64,000 bases of DNA from G963677325 sp963677325 (GCA_963677325.2 CAXXGM010000002.1:186001-250000), one strand, 5' to 3'. Shown: positions 16,744-26,597, counted from the first letter of the stretch. The notes: generated by a model from the letters alone, not told the origin. A program made the numbers and translations.

Positions 16744-18516
16744 TTATTTAGGCAAAGAAAACAGAAATTCCAGCCCTCCCCCTTTTCTTTTGCGGGCCGA
16801 TATTTCCCCTTTGAAACTCAGCACTGCATTCTTCACAATAGCCAATCCGAGACCTGTTCCCCCCACTTTTCTTGAACGGCCGGAATCAATCCTGTAAAAC
16901 CGTTCGAATATCCGGATCAGGTGTTCATCCTCAACTCCGGGGCCATTATCTGAAAAGGAGAAATAATCATAAACCTGATCCTCATGATATTTATTGATCC
17001 GGATGGTGATGTTATTCCCGCCATAATCCACAGAATTATCCATGAGATTCCTGAAAATTGTGAAGACAAGAGAGGAATTTGCATTCACATAAAGGTCATC
17101 TTCAAGCTCATTTTCTATTGTGATTCCTTTCCTGGAAATCTGATCACTGAAACTTTCAACAACCTCATTAACGACTTTCTTAACATCGACCTTTTCATGT
17201 GGATACAGATCGGAATATTCTTCGATTTTATTGAGCAGGGCAATATCATTTACCAGTTGAGTCAGTCTTTCCGATTGATTGAAGGCTTTTTCGAGAAAGT
17301 AATGCTGTTTGCTATCATCCAGTTCCGGATTATTGAGAATTGTTTCCAGGTATCCTTTTACAGACGCAATGGGAGTTTTAAGTTCATGGGCAATATTTGA
17401 AGTAAGCTGCTGTTTCATGATGCTTCTTTTCATCATTGCTGTAATGTCAGTGATCAGTATTTCAAAACTCCGGTCACTAAAGAAAATACATTGAATCGTA
17501 AAATGGTAAGCTTCCCTTTGAATGCGGAATTCAGTTCTTGGAAGTTCCAATGTATGGAATGAATTACGTTCGGAAAGATTATTATCAATAAATTCATTTA
17601 AATCTTTAAGTTCCTCTATGTTAAATATCCTGTCAGCAGAGATGGCCGTGTCCCCGGAAATAATATTCAGGTAAAAAATAAAGTGACTGTTATTGAGAAT
17701 AATTTTCTTCTCCGGGGAGAAAAATGCGACTCCCTCCTTCAATACAAAGAGGTGATTAATCAGTTTATCTTTTTCGAGAATCAATTCGTTTCTGGTCTGT
17801 CTTAATTGTTCGTAGAGCTGAACAATTTCATTGCTGATAAATCCGAGTTCGTCGTCGGGAAATTTTGTCTCCGAAATAGCTTCATTCCGTCTGATTTTTA
17901 CCACAAAGTCCTTTAATTTGGTGACGGTAGTTCCAATATGATTGGCAATATAAGCCAGAAGCAATCCGAAGATCACAAACAAAAAAATAAAAAAGGGAAG
18001 GAATAGCTTGTCACTTTTCAGAAAATTCCGAATATTGTTATTGAAAGGCAATGCAGCCCGGATAATATATTTTTCATAAGATTTTGCATAATAGAAATAT
18101 TCCTCTCTCGTGGTTTCAGAAAATCGAATATTATCCCCTGATCCGCTGTACAAAGCTTTCTGAACCTCCGGGCGTTGTTTATGATTCTCCATTTTGGAAT
18201 AATCAGCAACTGTATTGTCGTACAGCACTTTTCCGCTGAAGTCAATTACTGTTAATCGCACTTCATGCGGAGGAATCAACGTTTTTAAAGAATCTATCCT
18301 GGAATAGGATTTGTTTTGATTCAGATCATAACGGACAATGAAGCGATTGGTGAGATCAGTATACTCATTTAAAGTACCGGCCAGTTGAGCAACCCTGAAA
18401 TGATGTTCCCTTTTGTTCTGAAAAACAACCATGGAGAAAACAAAAACAGCCAACAGGAGGAAGTAATAAATGAAAAACTTCCATTTTATTTTTTTTATTT
18501 TAAGCATATTAATCAT
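16744..18516 (-). CDS. phoR: PhoR-like sensor histidine kinase
   Basis: 590 residues: transmembrane helix ~12-30, periplasmic sensor ~31-172, second helix ~173-195, a HAMP-like linker, a PAS-like region (~260-360), HisKA with the phospho-acceptor in NIAHELKTPIASVKGY, and HATPase with N-, G1- and G2-boxes (FRNLMDNSVDYG, FSDNGPGVE, KVGGTGLGLAIVK). It should phosphorylate the response regulator encoded 102 bp upstream. Placement directly before phoU-pstBACS argues that it is the phosphate sensor. A second ATG at 18507 is also possible. Confidence 0.85.
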   Translation of the reverse strand: MINMLKIKKIKWKFFIYYFLLLAVFVFSMVVFQNKREHHFRVAQLAGTLNEYTDLTNRFIVRYDLNQNKSYSRIDSLKTLIPPHEVRLTVIDFSGKVLYDNTVADYSKMENHKQRPEVQKALYSGSGDNIRFSETTREEYFYYAKSYEKYIIRAALPFNNNIRNFLKSDKLFLPFFIFLFVIFGLLLAYIANHIGTTVTKLKDFVVKIRRNEAISETKFPDDELGFISNEIVQLYEQLRQTRNELILEKDKLINHLFVLKEGVAFFSPEKKIILNNSHFIFYLNIISGDTAISADRIFNIEELKDLNEFIDNNLSERNSFHTLELPRTEFRIQREAYHFTIQCIFFSDRSFEILITDITAMMKRSIMKQQLTSNIAHELKTPIASVKGYLETILNNPELDDSKQHYFLEKAFNQSERLTQLVNDIALLNKIEEYSDLYPHEKVDVKKVVNEVVESFSDQISRKGITIENELEDDLYVNANSSLVFTIFRNLMDNSVDYGGNNITIRINKYHEDQVYDYFSFSDNGPGVEDEHLIRIFERFYRIDSGRSRKVGGTGLGLAIVKNAVLSFKGEISARKRKGGGLEFLFSLPK

Positions 18517-18618
18517 TTCATCCGTTTATAACTTGTTTTTAATGGCCAGATGGAACTCCCCCTGCAATCATGCTCCATTGTGAGGAAGATTTTCTCATGG
18601 TCGTTTCATCTGATTGAA

Positions 18619-19305
18619 TCAAATTTCAAAGAAATATCCGTAACCCGGTTTATTATGAATACAGCTGCCATACTCCTCCATTTTCCGTCGTAACCTTGTG
18701 ATATTTACATCCACCGTCCGATCGGTTACGATCACATCATTTTCCCAAATCCTTTCGAGTATCTCTTCTCTTGAAAAAATCCTTCCCGGAGATTTGGCTA
18801 AAAGAGACAATATTTCAAATTCTTTCCGTGTGAGATCAACCCTCTTTTCTCCAATAGTGAATCTTTTTGTAATGGGATCTATGCTTAGTTCACCGGCAAT
18901 GATTGAATCATTAATCTGGTTTGAGGCAACGGCTTTTGATCTGTTAATTACAGCCTTTACCCTTGCCTGTAACTCGCGGATCGAAAAGGGCTTTGTAATG
19001 TAATCATCAGCCCCGATATTAAATCCGGTAAGCATATCTGCTTCAGCATTTCTTGCTGTAAGGAAAATGATGGGGGTATTTAGTTTCATTTCCTTTCTTA
19101 CTTTATTTGCCATCCCAAAGCCGGATATTTTTCCCATCATCACATCCAGAATTATAAGGTGATAAACTGACAGGTCCTTTTTTAAAGCTTCCTCAGCAGA
19201 AAAGGCTGTATCTACGGTATAACCTTCGCTTACAAGATTAAACTGAATGATTTCATTCAGATCTTCTTCGTCTTCAACAACCAAAAGTCGAAAGCTTTCA
19301 TTCAT
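18619..19305 (-). CDS. phoB: PhoB-like OmpR-family response regulator
   Basis: 228 residues: receiver domain with the acidic pocket EDEED near 11-15, phospho-acceptor Asp54 (LIILDVMMG) and the conserved Lys in ITKPFS, then an OmpR-type winged helix ending GYGYFFEI. Phosphorylated PhoB-type proteins bind direct repeats spaced 11 bp, exactly what is found before pstS. It is the first gene of a two-gene operon with the kinase. Confidence 0.87.
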   Translation of the reverse strand: MNESFRLLVVEDEEDLNEIIQFNLVSEGYTVDTAFSAEEALKKDLSVYHLIILDVMMGKISGFGMANKVRKEMKLNTPIIFLTARNAEADMLTGFNIGADDYITKPFSIRELQARVKAVINRSKAVASNQINDSIIAGELSIDPITKRFTIGEKRVDLTRKEFEILSLLAKSPGRIFSREEILERIWENDVIVTDRTVDVNITRLRRKMEEYGSCIHNKPGYGYFFEI

Positions 19306-19484
19306 AAGAATTAATAATTAAGTCGTACACGAATTTGGATGAAATTACATAATGGTTTTGAATGTTATCCATAAAAACCGGAAAAAGTAGGGAGTAGGAA
19401 AGTAGGGAAATAATATGTTACATAAGACAATGCTAACCCCCTATCGTTCACACTAATTCATCCCTCATTTCTTATCTCACACAC

Positions 19485-19519
19485 CTCATATTTCATAACT
19501 CATATTTCATAGCTCATCT
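19485..19519. repeat. 7-bp tandem array (5 units, CTCATAT/TTCATAA)
   Basis: Five 7-bp units (CTCATAT, TTCATAA, CTCATAT, TTCATAG, CTCATCT) in the gap between phoU and the response-regulator gene. No promoter or terminator is evident there. Confidence 0.65.
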
Positions 19520-19541
19520 CCCCGTATCGTAAAGATAATTT

Positions 19542-20243
19542 TTAATCCTCTTCCTCATGCTGGTGGCGTATATCTTTCCCTTCCATTGCGTAAATGGAAG
19601 CTTCTGCGATATTGGTAGCATGATCGGCAATTCGCTCTATATTGGAGATAATGCTGTTAATGTGTATTAAACTTAAGAGCAAATCCTCTGTTTCAATAGG
19701 GAGCTTACTTTTACTTATTAAATTATGAATCAGTTTATGATTCATTTTATCAACAACATCATCATTTTTAATCGTCCAGATAGCATATTCCTTATCGTTA
19801 TTAATAAATGACAGAATTGATTTTTCAACCATTTCCCTGCTAACTGACAACATATTTAAAATAACATCTGCCAGATGGCCAAAAGTTTCTGCATCCCTGA
19901 TTTTAGGATAAAGTTTTATGATATTCATCACTGAATCACCTATTCTTTCGAGGTTCATCACGATGCGAAAACACGCCATTAATTTCCGTAAATCAGAGGC
20001 CACAGGTTGATGCAAAACAATGATTCTTGTGATCTTATCACTAAGTTTAATCTCCAGGAGATCAGCCTTTTCTTCGTTTATCACCACTTCCCGGGATATT
20101 TCATCAGGGATTTCCAAAGAGCCGGTGCTAACCAGTTTTTGCAGGATCGACAGCTGATGAAGTATTAAATTGGCAAACCCCCCGAGGCGATCGATGATTT
20201 CGTGTATGGCAGCTTCTTTTTTGATATACATATAAGTCAGCAT
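19542..20243 (-). CDS. phoU: Phosphate transport system regulator PhoU
   Basis: 233 residues forming two three-helix PhoU bundles; each carries the typical ERIGD/ERIADHATNIAE metal-binding turn (first near residues 98-102, second near 205-216). PhoU links the PstSCAB transporter state to the PhoR kinase and restrains uptake. It starts 13 bp after pstB, so it is co-transcribed. A Met at codon 5 is an alternative start. Confidence 0.92.
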   Translation of the reverse strand: MLTYMYIKKEAAIHEIIDRLGGFANLILHQLSILQKLVSTGSLEIPDEISREVVINEEKADLLEIKLSDKITRIIVLHQPVASDLRKLMACFRIVMNLERIGDSVMNIIKLYPKIRDAETFGHLADVILNMLSVSREMVEKSILSFINNDKEYAIWTIKNDDVVDKMNHKLIHNLISKSKLPIETEDLLLSLIHINSIISNIERIADHATNIAEASIYAMEGKDIRHQHEEED

Positions 20244-20256
20244 TAAATTTAAACAA

Positions 20257-21039
20257 TCAACCGAATTTTCCTGTCAGATATCCTTCAGTTCTTGAATCTT
20301 TCGGATTCGTAAACATGGTTTTTGTTTTATCGTATTCAATAACTTCCCCAAGATACATAAACATTGCATTATCTGAAATACGGGCGGCTTGCGACATATT
20401 ATGAGTCACAAGGACAATGGTATAACCGGATTTCAGCTCAACCAGCAAGTCTTCAATTTTAGCCGTAGACAATGGGTCAAGTGCAGAGGTCGGTTCATCC
20501 ATCAGGATGACATCGGGTTTAAATGCAAGGGCCCTGGCTATGCAAAGACGCTGCTGCTGACCTCCTGAAAGAAAATTTCCCTTTTTGTTCAGCGAATCTT
20601 TTACCTCATCAAAAAGACCAACATTTCTCAGTGAATTTTCAACAATTTCATCTTTTTCTTTATTTTTCAGCTTATTTCCATTAAGGGAATACCCGGCTAT
20701 AACATTTTCGTAGATACTCATGGTCGGGAAAGGATTCGGGCGCTGGAACACCATTCCGATTCTCCTCCGCAAAGTAGTAGTGGACATCTTGTAAATAGAT
20801 TGATCATTTAAAAGGATATCACCGGTGGTGTAAATATTTGGATAAAGCTCATGCATACGGTTTATGGCTCTTAAAAGAGTACTCTTGCCGCATCCTGAAG
20901 GTCCCATTATGGCGGTTATTGCTTTATGCTTCACATCGGCCGTAACATTTTTTACAGCTCTGTTATCTTTCCCATAAGAGACAGATAAATCTTTGAACGA
21001 TAAGACAGGATTCTGAATATTTAGAAAATTTTTCTCCAT
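20257..21039 (-). CDS. pstB: Phosphate ABC transporter ATP-binding protein PstB
   Basis: 260 residues: Walker A GPSGCGKS, the PstB hallmark FQRPNPFPTMSIYENV, signature LSGGQQQRLCIARAL, Walker B VILMDEPTSALDP and the His switch VTHNMSQAARISD. It hydrolyses ATP to drive phosphate import through PstC/PstA. It follows pstA by 48 bp and precedes phoU. Confidence 0.96.
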   Translation of the reverse strand: MEKNFLNIQNPVLSFKDLSVSYGKDNRAVKNVTADVKHKAITAIMGPSGCGKSTLLRAINRMHELYPNIYTTGDILLNDQSIYKMSTTTLRRRIGMVFQRPNPFPTMSIYENVIAGYSLNGNKLKNKEKDEIVENSLRNVGLFDEVKDSLNKKGNFLSGGQQQRLCIARALAFKPDVILMDEPTSALDPLSTAKIEDLLVELKSGYTIVLVTHNMSQAARISDNAMFMYLGEVIEYDKTKTMFTNPKDSRTEGYLTGKFG

Positions 21040-21087
21040 TTATTCCCTACTAAGGTTTAAAAAATGTAAAATAAGGGTTTTTAACCA

Positions 21088-21972
21088 TCAACCATTATTA
21101 AATCTGGCCGAAATCCGTTTTGCAATTAAATTCAATGTAAGCACAAGTCCCATCAGAAAAAGAGATGAACTCCACACCAGATCAATCATGTTTGGATTGT
21201 TATAAAACTCCCATATCTGGAGAGGAACAGCGCTGGTAGGTTTGGAAATATCAAGATTTATATTGGTATTTCCCAGAATTGTAAGAAGCAACGGAGCAGT
21301 TTCTCCGAGGATTCTTGAGATTGAAAGCAGAATTCCTGTTAACAAACCGCTGAAACCTGTTGGAATCATCACCTTCAGCATTATTTTATAATAAGGGACA
21401 CCAAGAGCTGCTCCTGCTTCCTTAATGCTCAACGGGATCATTTTCATGGTCTCTTCCGTCGAGCGGATAATAAGGGGAAGCATCATAATAGCAAGAGCCA
21501 CACTTCCTGCAAAGGCAGAATATCCTTTGGTAACACCTTTCACAATCCAAAGGTAAGCGATAATTCCCAGCACAATTGAGGGAACACCCTGAAGTATTTC
21601 AGTTAAATTTCTGACCAGATTGGCATATTTACTTTCCTGATTTTCATAAAGAAAGATACCTGTCAGGATACTGATTGGAATAGCAATCACGGCAGCAATT
21701 ACAACAATAATAATTGTTCCCGTAATTCCGTTTGCAATACCCCCCGGAATAATTTCATTATTGGATACCGCCGTCATAGCCTGGAGAGGATCAGGAGCAA
21801 CTTTAAGAAAAAAATCAAAATTGATCTGCCTCAGGCCTTTGGAAATCAAGGTATAAACTATTAATATAATCGGGGAGATCGTTATCATTGACAAGAACAC
21901 AATAACTCCGTAAAAGATTTTATTTTTCAAATCTCTCCAGTTGTAATTTTCTTTAATCGTAAAGTTCTCCAT
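21088..21972 (-). CDS. pstA: Phosphate ABC transporter permease PstA
   Basis: About 294 residues, six membrane helices, with the BPD_transp_1 EAA loop IKEAGAALGVPYYKIML and the ending SISRILGETAPLLLTILG typical of PstA. The ATG at 21972 (MENFTIKENYNW) lies 4 bp after the pstC stop; the longer frame to 22056 would overlap the pstC C-terminus and has no membrane or family sequence, so it is rejected. It pairs with PstC to form the channel. Confidence 0.94.
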   Translation of the reverse strand: MENFTIKENYNWRDLKNKIFYGVIVFLSMITISPIILIVYTLISKGLRQINFDFFLKVAPDPLQAMTAVSNNEIIPGGIANGITGTIIIVVIAAVIAIPISILTGIFLYENQESKYANLVRNLTEILQGVPSIVLGIIAYLWIVKGVTKGYSAFAGSVALAIMMLPLIIRSTEETMKMIPLSIKEAGAALGVPYYKIMLKVMIPTGFSGLLTGILLSISRILGETAPLLLTILGNTNINLDISKPTSAVPLQIWEFYNNPNMIDLVWSSSLFLMGLVLTLNLIAKRISARFNNG

Positions 21973-21976
21973 CTTC

Positions 21977-22831
21977 TTAAGAAAATCTTCGTATGATAAA
22001 TTTCCCGATCCAGTTAACGATCGCCGTAACTGCAAACAACAATAAACCGATTGCAATAAGCGAACTGAGTTTTAACCCTTCTGCTTCTCCAAATTGATTG
22101 GCAATCACACTGGCCATCGTATTTCCTGCGCCAAACAGATTATGAGGTATGACATTTGCATTTCCGATCAGCATGGTAACTGCCATCGTTTCACCTAAAG
22201 CTCTTCCCAGAGCGAGAATGTATCCTGCCACTAAACCTGAACGTGCACTCGGAACAATAACGTTAGTGATAACTTCAAGCCGGGTTGCACCAAGAGAATA
22301 TGCGGCCTCTTTTAGTTCAACGGGTACCATCCCAATAATTTCATTGCTGATCGAGGTTGCATAAGGAATAATCATGATCGCAAGGACAAGACCCGAGGTG
22401 AAAATACCATAGCCATTATCGGAATACCCTGATTGGGCTATAAGAGGACGAATGGCATAGAATCCCCAAAGCCCGTATACGATCGAGGGAACTCCTGCCA
22501 GCAGATCTACAAGAGTTTTGAGGACAGAGGCAATTTTCGTCTTATTATGGTATTCGGCAATAAAGATTGAGGTCGAAAAAGCCAGAGGTATACAAATAAT
22601 GAGGGCCAGAAAAGAAGTAAAGATAGTGCCGACAATAAATGGCAAGGCACCGTAACTTTCTTTCCCTTCGGTTGGATTCCATTCAGTTGAAAGGATAAAA
22701 TTAAAAAAACCAAATGTTTTAAAAGCAGGGATGGCATCAGCTATCATCGAAAGAACTATTCCGACAAAAACAAGTACGATGATAAATGAAGTCGATTTTA
22801 AAACAAGTTTGGTAATTCTTTCACTGGTCAT
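21977..22831 (-). CDS. pstC: Phosphate ABC transporter permease PstC
   Basis: 284 residues, six membrane helices, with the EAA motif LKEAAYSLGATRLEVI and the typical LGRALGETMAVTMLIGN. It is a compact PstC without the long periplasmic loop of some relatives. It lies 149 bp after pstS; that gap contains only purine- and AGCCT-rich low-complexity sequence, and no separate promoter is clear, so expression probably reads through from pstS. Confidence 0.94.
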   Translation of the reverse strand: MTSERITKLVLKSTSFIIVLVFVGIVLSMIADAIPAFKTFGFFNFILSTEWNPTEGKESYGALPFIVGTIFTSFLALIICIPLAFSTSIFIAEYHNKTKIASVLKTLVDLLAGVPSIVYGLWGFYAIRPLIAQSGYSDNGYGIFTSGLVLAIMIIPYATSISNEIIGMVPVELKEAAYSLGATRLEVITNVIVPSARSGLVAGYILALGRALGETMAVTMLIGNANVIPHNLFGAGNTMASVIANQFGEAEGLKLSSLIAIGLLLFAVTAIVNWIGKFIIRRFS

Positions 22832-22980
22832 ATACTAAGCTTTTAGAATCAAGAATTTTAGGTTGAAGGGAGACGGGAAAAGGGAAAAAGGAGAAAGGAG
22901 AAATCAAACTCTTTCGGCCCTAAGCCTAACACCTTCAGCCCTTTCCTTCAGCCTTAGGTCTAAACACCTTAAGCCTTTTC

Positions 22981-24033
22981 TTACTGGAGTATTACTTTCC
23001 CTTCATAAGTAACTTCTTTCAGAATGCCGTTAGCCAATGAAACTGCTTTCTCCGGAAGTGGAGCATAATCCACCTTGGGAGCAATTGCCTGTCCTTCGGG
23101 TCCAGTTAACCATTGTAGAAATTTCAATGTTTCCTCTGCCTGCTGAAGGCTTCTTCCATTATAAGCCTGTTCTTTATACAAAATGATCCAGGTGAATGCG
23201 CTGATTGGATAGGCCTTGGGATTATCTGAATTGGTCAGCATCACCCTTGTATCTGCAGGAATATCACCTTGTGCTGCAGCACTGACCGATTCAACAGAAG
23301 GATTGATAAAATGGCCCGCTTTATTCTGAAGTAAAACAACGGGGATTTTTTGGGAGAAAGCATATTCCGATCCAATATAACCGATAGATCCTACCGTTTG
23401 TTTGATAGTACCAGCCACCCCGGGATTTCCTTTAGCTCCCATACCAGTCGGCCAGTTTAATGATTTTCCTGTACCGGGTCCATTTTTCCATTTTTCGCTG
23501 ATCTTACTCATGTAATCGCTGAATATAAACGTAGTACCGCTTCCATCCGACCGGTATATTACAGTTATTTTCATATCCGGAAGATTCGTATCCGGATTGT
23601 CTGATTTAATCTGACTGTCGTTCCATTTATTAATTTCCCCGAGAAAAATTTTGGCCAATACTTCATTTTTGAGTTTCAGGGAATCTATGCCCGAAAGATT
23701 AAAGGCAACAACTACTGCACCCAGACAGGTTGGAATATGGACAACCGGCGCCGACAATTCGGAGGCCTGCTGATCAGTCAGGAAAGCATCTGTAGCACCA
23801 AAATCTACGACCTTATCCTTTAAGCTTTTGATTCCTCCTCCCGATCCGATTCCACCATAAGAAATTTTCACTCCTGTTTTGGAAGAATAATCGGAAATAA
23901 CCTGATTGTAAAATGGCATCGGGAAAGTGGCTCCTGCTCCTGCAAGATTAATCTTTTTCGAGCTGTTCTTTTTTGTGTTTTGGCATGAGAGAATAACAAC
24001 CAATACAATAAAAATAGTGATTACTTTTTTCAT
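22981..24033 (-). CDS. pstS: Phosphate-binding lipoprotein PstS
   Basis: 350 residues. The N-terminus is a lipoprotein signal with lipobox VILSC (Cys17), so the mature protein is anchored on the periplasmic side. Phosphate-binding signatures are the N-terminal loop GAGATFPMPFYNQV, VDFGATDAFL, and YRSDGSGTTFIFSDYM, all conserved in PstS. It is the first gene of pstSCAB-phoU and sits behind a Pho-box array. Confidence 0.95.
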   Translation of the reverse strand: MKKVITIFIVLVVILSCQNTKKNSSKKINLAGAGATFPMPFYNQVISDYSSKTGVKISYGGIGSGGGIKSLKDKVVDFGATDAFLTDQQASELSAPVVHIPTCLGAVVVAFNLSGIDSLKLKNEVLAKIFLGEINKWNDSQIKSDNPDTNLPDMKITVIYRSDGSGTTFIFSDYMSKISEKWKNGPGTGKSLNWPTGMGAKGNPGVAGTIKQTVGSIGYIGSEYAFSQKIPVVLLQNKAGHFINPSVESVSAAAQGDIPADTRVMLTNSDNPKAYPISAFTWIILYKEQAYNGRSLQQAEETLKFLQWLTGPEGQAIAPKVDYAPLPEKAVSLANGILKEVTYEGKVILQ

Positions 24034-24056
24034 CTTAATTGCGGTTTTGCATTTAA

Positions 24057-24113
24057 CAAATGAACCATTAAAATGTTACAGATTGATTTCGGCATTGTTA
24101 CAATCCGGTTACA
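24057..24113 (-). promoter_or_regulatory. Pho box and promoter of pstS
   Basis: On the minus strand TGTAAC half-sites end at 24108, 24097 and 24075 (plus-strand GTTACA at 24108-24113, 24097-24102 and 24075-24080). The spacings are exactly 11 and 22 bp, the one-turn phasing that PhoB/PhoP-type regulators use. Just downstream, TTCATTTG at 24064-24057 is one mismatch from the -7 consensus, so the array covers the -33 region, as for a class II activator site. The pstS ATG is 24 bp further. Confidence 0.75.
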
Positions 24114-24186
24114 TTTTCAACATACTCTTCGAGACGGAATCAGATTAAAATTAAGACTTGCCAAGGAGTTCTGCTCTGTATAAACA

Positions 24187-24440
24187 TGAGTTCGATCTAA
24201 GAAATAAATAAAGTAACGCTTGGTTATTTGCTTTCGAATTTTGTTTTTGTAACCTAATAAGGATCGAAACACCTTAGTAGCTTATTGAAATCCCTTGACA
24301 TCTAACCTAATTACCTAATTTTATTTCTCAATTTATTAAACCAAATTAGGTAATTAGGTAAAATAAGGGGGGTATTCCATCAGCTACTTAGGTGTTTTCG
24401 ACAGATTAGGTTATCCATTACTTAGGTCGAACTCAGGTTA
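24187..24440. mobile_element. MITE-like palindromic element, copy 2 (254 bp)
   Basis: Nearly base-for-base the same as 13730-13988, in the same orientation, with only about five internal differences (for example AAAGTAACGC instead of AAAGGAACGC, and one extra G in the G-run). The first five bases of the left terminal repeat are lost. It lies between the pstS promoter and the acr3 3' end. The remaining 24441-24701 stretch shows nothing recognisable. Confidence 0.85.
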
Positions 24441-24701
24441 TAAAACATCTCAACAGGATTATTCTCTATTTTAGCTTCCCAGTACCGCAAATAGAGCCCA
24501 AGGCAAACAACAGTCAGTCGCAGCTTTCTGGCTTAAAGCTCTTTTAGGAGTAAAAAATAGTAGGTGGGGAAACGGGGAAAATAGAACCCGGATTACCTTA
24601 TCGATTTTTCAATAAGAATAAATTGCAAGCGAGGTATGATGGATGAACAAAAATAAAAAAGAGAAAATATCCGACATTACTATGCCAGATTATAATAAGT
24701 C

Positions 24702-25766
24702 TTATGATGTTTGAGTATCAAAGTTTTTAAGGAAAATCTTCCTTTTAAAATAAAAAGCAAGATTGACTAAACCAATCATAACAGGGACCTCAACCAAAGG
24801 TCCGATTACAGCGGCAAATGCTTCTCCGGAATTAATTCCGAAAACCGAAATGGCAACAGCAATAGCAAGTTCAAAATTATTGCTGGCAGCCGTAAATGAA
24901 AGTGTTGTTGACTGCTCATAGTTGGCACCTACTTTCTTGCTCATGAAAAAAGAGATCACAAACATTACAAGGAAATAAATCAACAGGGGAAGGGCAATTA
25001 TCAAGACATCCAGGGGGATTTTGACAATGTATTCACCCTTTAGGGAAAACATAACCACAATTGTAAACAGCAATGCAATCAAGGTTAATGGACTAATGAC
25101 AGGGATGAATTTCTTATGATACCACTCCTTACTCTTTACTCTTAACAGGATAAATCGAGTTAAAAATCCCGCGATAAAAGGTATTCCAAGGTAAATGAAA
25201 ACACTTTTGGCTATTTGCATGATAGTAATGTCGACTCTAAAGGATTGCAGGCCTAAAAAATCAGGGAGAACAGTCAAAAATACCCAGGCATAGACAGAAA
25301 AAAACAATACCTGAAAAATGGCATTAAATGCCACGAGTCCTGCTGCATATTCAGTATCCCCTTTGGCCAGATCATTCCAAACGATGACCATGGCGATGCA
25401 CCTGGCCAAACCAATCAGAATAAGTCCGGCCATGTAATGAGGATAATTCTGCAGGAACAAGGCAGCAAGTCCGAACATTAACAATGGCCCTATTACCCAA
25501 TTCTGAACAAGAGATAATCCCAGTATCCTGTAATTTCGAAAAACATCCTTTAATTCTTCATACCTGACTTTCGCCAGTGGCGGATACATCATGATAATCA
25601 GCCCGATTGCAATGGGTACATTGGTCGTACCCGAACTCATGGAATTCCAGAAGACTGCCACCTGAGGGAAAAGATAACCAGAAAAAACGCCAATGAACAT
25701 TGCAAGAAATATCCAAAGGGTAAGAAATCTGTCCAGAAATGATAATTTACCAGAAATAGAATTCAT
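24702..25766 (-). CDS. acr3: Arsenite efflux permease, ACR3 family
   Basis: 354 residues with ten hydrophobic helices. The ACR3 signature GLARCIAMVIVWNDLAKGD is present with the essential Cys at residue 123, and near the C-terminus SFTAASNNFELAIAVAISVFG and GPLVEVPVMIGLV. It exports As(III) (arsenite, perhaps antimonite) using the proton gradient. It is the last gene of the ars cluster, 57 bp after the ProC-like gene. Confidence 0.95.
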   Translation of the reverse strand: MNSISGKLSFLDRFLTLWIFLAMFIGVFSGYLFPQVAVFWNSMSSGTTNVPIAIGLIIMMYPPLAKVRYEELKDVFRNYRILGLSLVQNWVIGPLLMFGLAALFLQNYPHYMAGLILIGLARCIAMVIVWNDLAKGDTEYAAGLVAFNAIFQVLFFSVYAWVFLTVLPDFLGLQSFRVDITIMQIAKSVFIYLGIPFIAGFLTRFILLRVKSKEWYHKKFIPVISPLTLIALLFTIVVMFSLKGEYIVKIPLDVLIIALPLLIYFLVMFVISFFMSKKVGANYEQSTTLSFTAASNNFELAIAVAISVFGINSGEAFAAVIGPLVEVPVMIGLVNLAFYFKRKIFLKNFDTQTS

Positions 25767-25823
25767 CTAATATAAGTGCAATAAGTTTATAATATGATTT
25801 ATGCTGAACGATTCAACACGAAA

Positions 25824-26597
25824 TCAAGGCTTAATCTTTTCAAATAATCCCATCAACCTGGTCTGATAAATCTCCTTAATTTGCGGTTCGTGTTCCGCAA
25901 TAGGTTTTACGGGTATCAGATCAATTACCTGATCGGCTGTTAAATCTGACTGAAACATTAGTTTATTAGCCGCATCAATGGTATGCATAATCGATAGCTT
26001 GCTCTCCTCTTCTGACAATCCAATTTTAGTGCCAAATTTGCTCAGTTCATTCCATTGAAACCAGAAGTAAGTAGGCAGCATTGCAGATAAAATGGCATAA
26101 GCTTCAAGTTTAGATTCCTCAACTTCAAAGGTTTCTCCAAGAGCACTGAGCATTTCCATTATTTCAATTTTATTTTTACTTCCGAAATGATTACCGAATG
26201 TCACCGGATTGTAACCTTTATTAATATATGAAGTTGCATTCGGGATCATTCTTGCAATATTTGGAGTTGCAAGTTTTACAGCTAATTTTTCAATCGTAAT
26301 TTTTGGTGCAAGTGAAATAAGGATCGTATCTTTTGAGATTGAATCTTTGATATGATCCAGCATTTCTATGATAATTGGAGGATGCAAGGCAATGAAAACT
26401 ATCGATTGCTGAGCAATCTTTTGAACAGTATCCGGAGTTTCAATCATTGGATACCGATATTTCAGCTTTTTCAATCCTTCGGTGTCAGTATCGTAAACCA
26501 TGATACTATCGAAACGCACTTCTTTGTTCGCGAATGCCTGAAGGAAAATCTTTGTAATGCGACCACCTCCAATAAAACCTAAAGAATTTGATTTCAT
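25824..26597 (-). CDS. Pyrroline-5-carboxylate reductase-like NAD(P)-binding protein
   Basis: 257 residues. N-terminal Rossmann fold with the dinucleotide loop GFIGGGRITKIFLQAF (residues 7-22), then VFIALHPPII and a ProC-like NIARMIPNATSYINKGYNPV stretch before an all-helical C-terminal domain. This is the P5CR/F420-dependent oxidoreductase fold, which reduces pyrroline-5-carboxylate to proline with NADPH. The C-terminal half differs from housekeeping ProC. Sitting inside an arsenic cluster, it may have another substrate; that is inference. Confidence 0.75.
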   Translation of the reverse strand: MKSNSLGFIGGGRITKIFLQAFANKEVRFDSIMVYDTDTEGLKKLKYRYPMIETPDTVQKIAQQSIVFIALHPPIIIEMLDHIKDSISKDTILISLAPKITIEKLAVKLATPNIARMIPNATSYINKGYNPVTFGNHFGSKNKIEIMEMLSALGETFEVEESKLEAYAILSAMLPTYFWFQWNELSKFGTKIGLSEEESKLSIMHTIDAANKLMFQSDLTADQVIDLIPVKPIAEHEPQIKEIYQTRLMGLFEKIKP

